Assembly: GCA_039975855.1 (NCBI GenBank)
Contig: JBDWGH010000004.1
Span: 186,001-250,000 of the forward strand
Source of the DNA: Litorimonas sp039975855
GTDB taxonomy: Bacteria; Pseudomonadota; Alphaproteobacteria; Caulobacterales; Maricaulaceae
Direction: 5' to 3'
DNA length: 64,000 nucleotides
Shown piece after piece: positions 59,795 through 64,000 of the stretch; within the stretch, counting starts at the first letter, position 1, and every line of letters begins with the position of its first letter. The notes under the pieces were generated by a model. That model had not been told where the DNA came from and made no database searches. It saw only the letters and a program-made list of their open reading frames with translations. The position numbers and the translations under genes were made by a program.

Positions 59795-60829
59795 ATGGAC
59801 GATTTTGTCAAAGACATTTGGTATTTTGCTGGACTGATCAGTGATGTCGCTGATGGCGGCACCAAAGCCCTATCTCTGGCTGGGGAACCTGTGGTTCTCG
59901 CCCGCGAAGGCGAGACCATCTTTGCACTCAGAGATATATGTCCTCACCGGGCTGTGCCCCTCTCATCAGGATGCGTAAAGTCAGGCACGGTGGAGTGCCC
60001 TTACCACGGCTGGCGCTTTGGACTGGCCGACGGGCAATGCAAAGAGATCCCCGCTTTGCCAAAGGATTCAAACATGGAGGTCGGCCGCATTGGCGTTCGG
60101 ACCTACCCCATCCGTCAAACCGGACCACTGATTTGGATTTACCTACGATCCGACCCGAAAGACACATCTGCTCCCACGATTGATCCTCCCGCAATCAATC
60201 TCCCGAGAGACCGTGCAACATTGGATGATGGCGTGGAACTCGCTTGCCATATTGACCATGCCGTCATCGGCCTGATGGACCCTGCGCATGGACCTTATGT
60301 CCACCGCCAATGGTGGTGGCGCTCCGAAACCTCCATCCACGAAAAGGCAAAAGCTTTTGAACCTCGAGAACGCGGGTTCGCGATGGCGGCGCATCAGCCT
60401 TCCTCGAATTCCTTTGCCTACAAACTACTGGGCGGAAAACCTGTCACAGAGATCACCTTTCGTCTGCCGTCAATTCGGACAGAGGAAATCACAATTGGGA
60501 AACGCAAGGTCCTCTCCTTTACGGCCCTGACGCCAATTGATGAAAACCGCACCCTTATTCGGCAGCTTTTCTTTACCGATCATCCAACATTCCGAATTTT
60601 ATCGCCCCTTTTAGGACGCTTTGCGCGAACCTTCCTGCGTCAAGATTCAGACATGGTCGACCTGCAACAGCAGGGCTTGAAACATGACCCGCGCCTGATG
60701 CTGGTCGACGACGCCGATACTCAGGCCAAATGGTATTACGCGCTTAAAAAAGCCTGGGCGAAGTCCAATGCGAGCGGCGAGGCCTTCGTGAATCCCGTCA
60801 AAGCCCGCATTCTACGCTGGCGCAGTTAA
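59795..60829 (+). CDS. Rieske non-heme iron oxygenase, alpha subunit
   Basis: The 344-residue enzyme has an N-terminal Rieske [2Fe-2S] domain: CPHR (Cys49, His51) and CPYH (Cys68, His71) are the cluster ligands. A catalytic domain follows with HIDHAVIGLMDPAHGPYVH, which holds the His/Asp facial-triad region for mononuclear iron. It resembles VanA/phthalate-type oxygenases that demethylate or hydroxylate aromatic compounds. The start at 59795 lies 7 bases after gluQ, with a CGGGAG site. No reductase or ferredoxin gene is adjacent, so electrons must come from elsewhere. The substrate is unknown. Confidence 0.9.
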   Translation: MDDFVKDIWYFAGLISDVADGGTKALSLAGEPVVLAREGETIFALRDICPHRAVPLSSGCVKSGTVECPYHGWRFGLADGQCKEIPALPKDSNMEVGRIGVRTYPIRQTGPLIWIYLRSDPKDTSAPTIDPPAINLPRDRATLDDGVELACHIDHAVIGLMDPAHGPYVHRQWWWRSETSIHEKAKAFEPRERGFAMAAHQPSSNSFAYKLLGGKPVTEITFRLPSIRTEEITIGKRKVLSFTALTPIDENRTLIRQLFFTDHPTFRILSPLLGRFARTFLRQDSDMVDLQQQGLKHDPRLMLVDDADTQAKWYYALKKAWAKSNASGEAFVNPVKARILRWRS

Positions 60830-61449
60830 TGACACCCGAGCTCATCCTGTCGATTTTTGACGGCCTGGGAATTTTTGTTTTTGGCCTGTCCGGTGGGTTA
60901 ATGGCAGTCCGGCAAAAGTTTGATCTCCTCGGTGTTATTCTAATTTCATTTCTGCCCGCAATTGGCGGAGGAACGCTGCGCGATCTGTTACTCGATCAAC
61001 CCGTCTTCTGGCTCTCTGATACCTATATTCTCTGGCTGCCTACCCTCGCTGGGATATTGGCATTTGTCTCACCAGATCGGCTCTCACGCATTCGTAGCCT
61101 CAAATGGATTGACGCTGGAGGCCTCGCGCTCTTTGCAGTCGTCGGCGCATCCAAAGCCATGGAGCTTGGCTATGATTTTGGGATTTGCGTCTTGATGGGC
61201 ACGATGACGGCCACAGCTGGCGGCGTAATTCGTGATGTCGTCTGTAACGAAACACCCTTGCTCTTGCGGCAAGATATTTACGCGACAGCGGCCATACTCG
61301 GCGCGGCGGCTTTCTTTGTCGCGCGGACTTTGGGTTTGGACGATTTATCATCCCTGACCTTGGGTGCCGGCATTTGCTTTATCGTGCGCGCGCTATCCCT
61401 ACATTTTGGCTGGAACCTACCCTCTTCAGACACGGAGACTAATACATGA
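60829..61449 (+). CDS. TRIC-type / UPF0126 membrane channel protein
   Basis: This 206-residue protein is two repeats of three hydrophobic segments. Each repeat begins with an F..SG or AVVGA..A motif (GLGIFVFGLSGGLMAVRQKFDLLG and GGLALFAVVGASKAMELGYDFG) and carries GG.LRD or GGVIRD. Prokaryotic relatives are trimeric cation channels or glycine transporters. The ATG overlaps the stop of the Rieske gene (TAATG), and its own stop overlaps the next start, so all are one transcript. Confidence 0.9.
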   Translation: MTPELILSIFDGLGIFVFGLSGGLMAVRQKFDLLGVILISFLPAIGGGTLRDLLLDQPVFWLSDTYILWLPTLAGILAFVSPDRLSRIRSLKWIDAGGLALFAVVGASKAMELGYDFGICVLMGTMTATAGGVIRDVVCNETPLLLRQDIYATAAILGAAAFFVARTLGLDDLSSLTLGAGICFIVRALSLHFGWNLPSSDTETNT

Positions 61450-62603
61450 AACGTTTTCTAAAATGGGTCGGAATTATATTAGCCATCTTGGCTGTCATTG
61501 GGTTTATTGTCCTGTCAAAAATCGTCTGGCCTAAGGTCGATTCCGACATGAACCCAGTCATTGCGCACAGCCCTTACCCGGTTTCAAAACGTGCGCAGAC
61601 CCTCCATGATGAGCTCTGGGTCGCGGATTTACATGCGGATAATTTGCTCTGGCGGCGCAATCCCCGCAAACGCAATGCACATGGTCATGTCGATTTCCCG
61701 CGTCTGCGCGAAGGCGGTGTTGAGCTCCAAGTCTTCTCGACTGTCACCAAATCCCCAAGAGGTTTAAATTTTGACGGTAATGATGCCGACGCACCGGATG
61801 ACATTACGCGTTTGGCCCAGGCTCAGCTTTGGCCGCGGCGAACGTGGAATTCGATTTATGAGCGCGCCGCCTATCAAGCGCAGCGCTTACAAAAACTGGA
61901 AAAGAAGGGCGAAGTCCATATCGTGCGAACAGCAGCCGACATGGAGAAATCAGGCCGCCTATTGGGCCTTCTACTCACCGAGGGCGCACATCCGCTCGAG
62001 GGCGACATCAAAAATATCAAACGCCTCTATGATGAAGGCTATCGCGCCATGGGTCTCCAGCATTTCTTTGATAATGAATTGGGCGGGTCCTTGCATGGTC
62101 GCAGCCAAGCTGGGCTCACATCATTTGGCCGCGAGGCCGTTCTCGAGATGGTACGACAAGACATCCTGATTGATGTCGCCCATAGTAGCGTCCAAACCGT
62201 TCGTGATGTTTTGGCCCTTACCGATGCGCCGATCTTCATTTCCCATGGCGGCACAATTGCCCATTGCCCCAAGACGAAAAACCGGAACCTTCCGGATGAC
62301 ATTCTGATACAAATTGCAGCCCGAAAAGGCATTGTCGGGATTGGATATTTCAGTGGCGTAATTTGCGACATCTCTCCCGACGGAATTGCAGCCGCGATTA
62401 TGGACGCCGTTAAACTCCTCGGGCCAGATGCTGTCGCGTTAGGTTCAGATTACGACGGCACGGTCACCGTTACATTGGACACATCAGAGCTCGCCGCAAT
62501 TACAGATGCCCTCCTCCGCGCCGGGATGGACGAAGCCACAATTCGCAAAATTATGGGCGAAAATGTGAGACGATATTTTGCAGAGAGTCTACCGGTAGAG
62601 TGA
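61446..62603 (+). CDS. Membrane-anchored M19 dipeptidase
   Basis: This is a renal-dipeptidase-type zinc enzyme with 385 residues. An N-terminal membrane helix (WVGIILAILAVIGFIVLSKIV) anchors it. The zinc ligands are visible as DLHADNLL (His and Asp, about residues 61-68), LLTEGAHPLEG (Glu), IDVAHSS (His) and ISHGG (His), with LGSDYDG near the end. It cleaves dipeptides, including D-amino acid ones in some relatives. The ATGA overlap with the preceding gene shows coupled translation, and it closes the five-gene run. Confidence 0.92.
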   Translation: MKRFLKWVGIILAILAVIGFIVLSKIVWPKVDSDMNPVIAHSPYPVSKRAQTLHDELWVADLHADNLLWRRNPRKRNAHGHVDFPRLREGGVELQVFSTVTKSPRGLNFDGNDADAPDDITRLAQAQLWPRRTWNSIYERAAYQAQRLQKLEKKGEVHIVRTAADMEKSGRLLGLLLTEGAHPLEGDIKNIKRLYDEGYRAMGLQHFFDNELGGSLHGRSQAGLTSFGREAVLEMVRQDILIDVAHSSVQTVRDVLALTDAPIFISHGGTIAHCPKTKNRNLPDDILIQIAARKGIVGIGYFSGVICDISPDGIAAAIMDAVKLLGPDAVALGSDYDGTVTVTLDTSELAAITDALLRAGMDEATIRKIMGENVRRYFAESLPVE

Positions 62604-62748
62604 ATTCGGTTGATTTTTAAAACTGACCGAAAACGTATTTTGAAAGACTTATTTTAGTGAAACAATATTCCCTGAAGGGGACGTCTGGTTAATAGTCTAA
62701 TTCGTCGGGATGCTAGCCTAGCAAACCAATTATCGGTATAAGACAAAA
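62604..62748. other. AT-rich spacer
   Basis: No terminator with a proper stem was seen after the dipeptidase gene. The composition shifts to AT-rich here and stays so through the next gene. Confidence 0.3.
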
Positions 62749-63240
62749 ATGGCGCTTCATGTTTACTATAGTAAAAAGCATCTAAGAAGATCTCTAGCGT
62801 GGCACTGCTATGGGTTGATCGTTTGGGTGAGTATTCACTTAACACTCTTTTTTCCTCTCATAGCAAGCAGACACCAGAATGTTGGAGAAATCACACATCT
62901 AATTGTATGTGTCACTTTAACCCTCATATTTGCAGTATACTTAGTGAAATTAGTAATTGTTTTAATGGGATGTATTTCAGAATATTCGAACGCCCCTAAG
63001 ATTGCCTACTCTCTGACTAAAGATGGTGTGAAAGGTTCGAGAAAAGGCGAGTTCATATCTTGGGAAGAGATTGAGAGCGTTGCTTCAATAGCTAAAAGCA
63101 ACGGTATCTACTTACGTAAAAATCTAAAATCTGGTTTTATTATCGAGAGCTGGGGAATAAGCTCTGATGAAATGAAGAAGGTTAGAGGGTATATATATCA
63201 GGTTCTCCCTAAGAATAAGACAAAGCAACTGAATTTCTAA
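62749..63240 (+). CDS. Small membrane protein with a C-terminal PH-like domain
   Basis: The 163-residue protein has two hydrophobic helices (about residues 17-40 and 47-73). A strand-rich domain follows (IAYSLTKDGVKGSRKGEFISWEEIESVASIAKSNGIYLRKN) that looks like a bacterial PH domain. Codons such as AGA and ATA are common, and the base composition is clearly more AT-rich than the neighbouring dipeptidase, so recent transfer is likely. There is no usual ribosome site. Function is unknown. Confidence 0.65.
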   Translation: MALHVYYSKKHLRRSLAWHCYGLIVWVSIHLTLFFPLIASRHQNVGEITHLIVCVTLTLIFAVYLVKLVIVLMGCISEYSNAPKIAYSLTKDGVKGSRKGEFISWEEIESVASIAKSNGIYLRKNLKSGFIIESWGISSDEMKKVRGYIYQVLPKNKTKQLNF

Positions 63241-63241
63241 T

Positions 63242-63265
63242 GTCCGCTTTGCCCCCATAGCGGAC
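63242..63265. repeat. GTCCGC/GCGGAC palindromic element
   Basis: A 6-bp stem with a 12-base loop sits one base after the stop of the membrane protein gene. Similar TGTCCGC...GCGGACA hairpins are familiar as dispersed intergenic elements in some alphaproteobacteria (recollection, not a search). It has no T-run. Confidence 0.45.
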
Positions 63266-63718
63266 CTCAAAACCTATCCTTTTCAAACTTAATCCTCATT
63301 TCAACCTAGCTTAGGGTTTGGAAAAACAAATCGATTGCAGACCCTTATAAAAAACTTTCAAAACTCCATCCGCGTTTTGGGTTTTCTGCCGCATATTTAT
63401 TCTTGTCTTCTTTCAACGGGCGGCCATGTGCACGTTGGCTTGGTCGGAGAGAAGCGGCGCTTGTCATTGGGAGCGACGGAGTCACGTCCGTCAATCTGGG
63501 TGGCCTATCGCGAGCTGATTGAGCCCAGACTGTTCTGTTCGGCCGGTAGTGCGAAAAGGCGTCGTCGCGTGGGGCTTCTTGGCACAAGCTGGGAAGGCTC
63601 GAAAACATATTACTTTAACGCTGGTTTGCACCAGAGCCTGACCACCCACGCGAACATCCCACTTTATATTGAATTTAGAGAGACAAAAACGAAATGATCT
63701 AGAGACCTTATCCGGCGC
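63266..63718. repeat. Gene-free stretch with clustered inverted repeats (possible dispersed element)
   Basis: About 450 bases carry no convincing gene. GACGGA-GTCACG-TCCGTC (63475-63492) and TCTGGG/CCCAGA (63495-63528) lie close together in a GC-rich core (about 63420-63610) that contrasts with AT-rich flanks. A 120-codon frame crosses it, but its product looks like translated repeat, not protein. A dispersed intergenic element or a relic is the best reading. Confidence 0.35.
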
Positions 63719-64000
63719 CTAAAGCACCGTTCCGCCAATTTCGATTTCGAGCTGCTCGAGCCGTTCCTTCACGGCCTTCAGCTCAGGATATAAACGGTTG
63801 GCTTCTCGGTAAGCTTCGAGGGCTTCATCTTGCCTATTCAGAACCTCGAACACGTTTCCGAGGGTCCACAGCGTGTAGAAATGGCGCGGTTCAAGCTGGA
63901 GGGTTTTCAAACTTTCATTCAGCGCGCGGTTATATTGTTTTTGCGTGAGCGCGAGACGCGCCGACCGCGCCCAAGCTTCGGCATATTCGGGTGAAAGATC
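63719..64000 (-). CDS. C-terminal end of a TPR-repeat protein (cut by the window edge)
   Basis: The frame is open to the right edge, so only the last 93 residues are seen. They include two TPR units: ALNESLKTLQLEPRHFYTLWTLGNVFEVLNRQDEALEAYREANRLYPE covers one and a half repeats, followed by a charged helix and the end GGTVL. A TTG inside the visible part could be mistaken for a start, but the reading frame and helical pattern continue upstream of it. Function cannot be judged from this end. Confidence 0.85.
   Translation of the reverse strand, partial: DLSPEYAEAWARSARLALTQKQYNRALNESLKTLQLEPRHFYTLWTLGNVFEVLNRQDEALEAYREANRLYPELKAVKERLEQLEIEIGGTVL

Noticed and set aside
63335..63697. A 120-codon plus-strand frame in the repeat-like stretch
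   Set aside because: There is no ribosome site, the composition jumps inside the frame, the product has no domain pattern, and inverted repeats explain the sequence better.
1..64000. CRISPR array, prophage or transposon
   Set aside because: No regularly spaced repeats, cas genes, phage structural genes or transposases were recognised.

Overview
The window reads as a contiguous stretch of an alphaproteobacterial chromosome, probably from a marine Hyphomonadaceae/Maricaulales-like lineage. The class call rests on a DUF2794 protein, the dnaG-rpoD pair, the style of the RpoD, PolA and UvrB proteins, and the many TonB-, M16- and DPP-type envelope and lipoprotein genes. The order-level call is inference. 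GC content looks moderate, with a few AT-richer patches at about 29.4-30.8 kb, 36.7-40.3 kb and 62.6-63.3 kb. No phage, plasmid, transposase or CRISPR array was seen, so this is mostly core genome with small accessory insertions.

Layout: (0-8 kb) the 3' part of uvrB, a tandem pair of MscS-type channels, a rhodanese lipoprotein, a fatty acid hydroxylase, a fasciclin protein and an ABC-F ATPase. (8-12.3 kb) a CAU tRNA, divergent glpK and glpD around a GlpR-like operator, a second fatty acid hydroxylase directly behind glpD, and a tandem tRNA pair. (12.3-22.7 kb) a carboxyltransferase, a SIMPL lipoprotein, an HNH nuclease joined end-to-start to a truncated ribD, gpmA, a glycerophosphodiesterase, polA, a TonB-like protein and a small asparaginase. 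(22.8-29.4 kb) an M16 protease, a DUF4349 lipoprotein and a DUF2339 membrane protein. (29.4-30.8 kb) a structured leader with its own terminator, followed by two uncharacterised genes. (30.8-34.8 kb) rpoD and dnaG. (34.8-40.3 kb) a VOC/ChrR-cupin/TetR unit, an S41 protease, a glycine-zipper lipoprotein and an AraC regulator. (40.3-48.7 kb) rpsA, ihfB, a glyoxalase, mscL, hslO, trkH and a DPP IV peptidase. (48.9-57.3 kb) TPR, SDR, lipoprotein, antiporter, DUF2794, DUF1223 and AI-2E-family genes, with a 358-base structured gene-free stretch. (57.4-62.6 kb) a tight five-gene run: HerA-like ATPase, gluQ, Rieske oxygenase, TRIC-type channel, dipeptidase. (62.6-64 kb) an AT-rich small membrane protein, a repeat-like stretch and a partial TPR gene.

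Themes: ion and osmotic homeostasis (two MscS, MscL, TrkH, an RCK-linked antiporter, a TRIC-type channel), glycerol and glycerophosphodiester use (GlpK, GlpD, a GlpQ-type lipoprotein, perhaps an ether-lipid hydroxylase), envelope proteolysis (M16, S41, S9, M19), and DNA replication, repair and transcription (UvrB, PolA, DnaG, RpoD, IHF-beta).

Most worth following up: a possible leaderless leader peptide with attenuator hairpins at 29.45-29.6 kb; an HNH nuclease with a possible modified-base-reading N-terminus that sits where the RibD reductase domain should be; a structured gene-free region at 55.1-55.46 kb; and a TetR operator placed between -35 and -10 that fixes the regulator's start codon.
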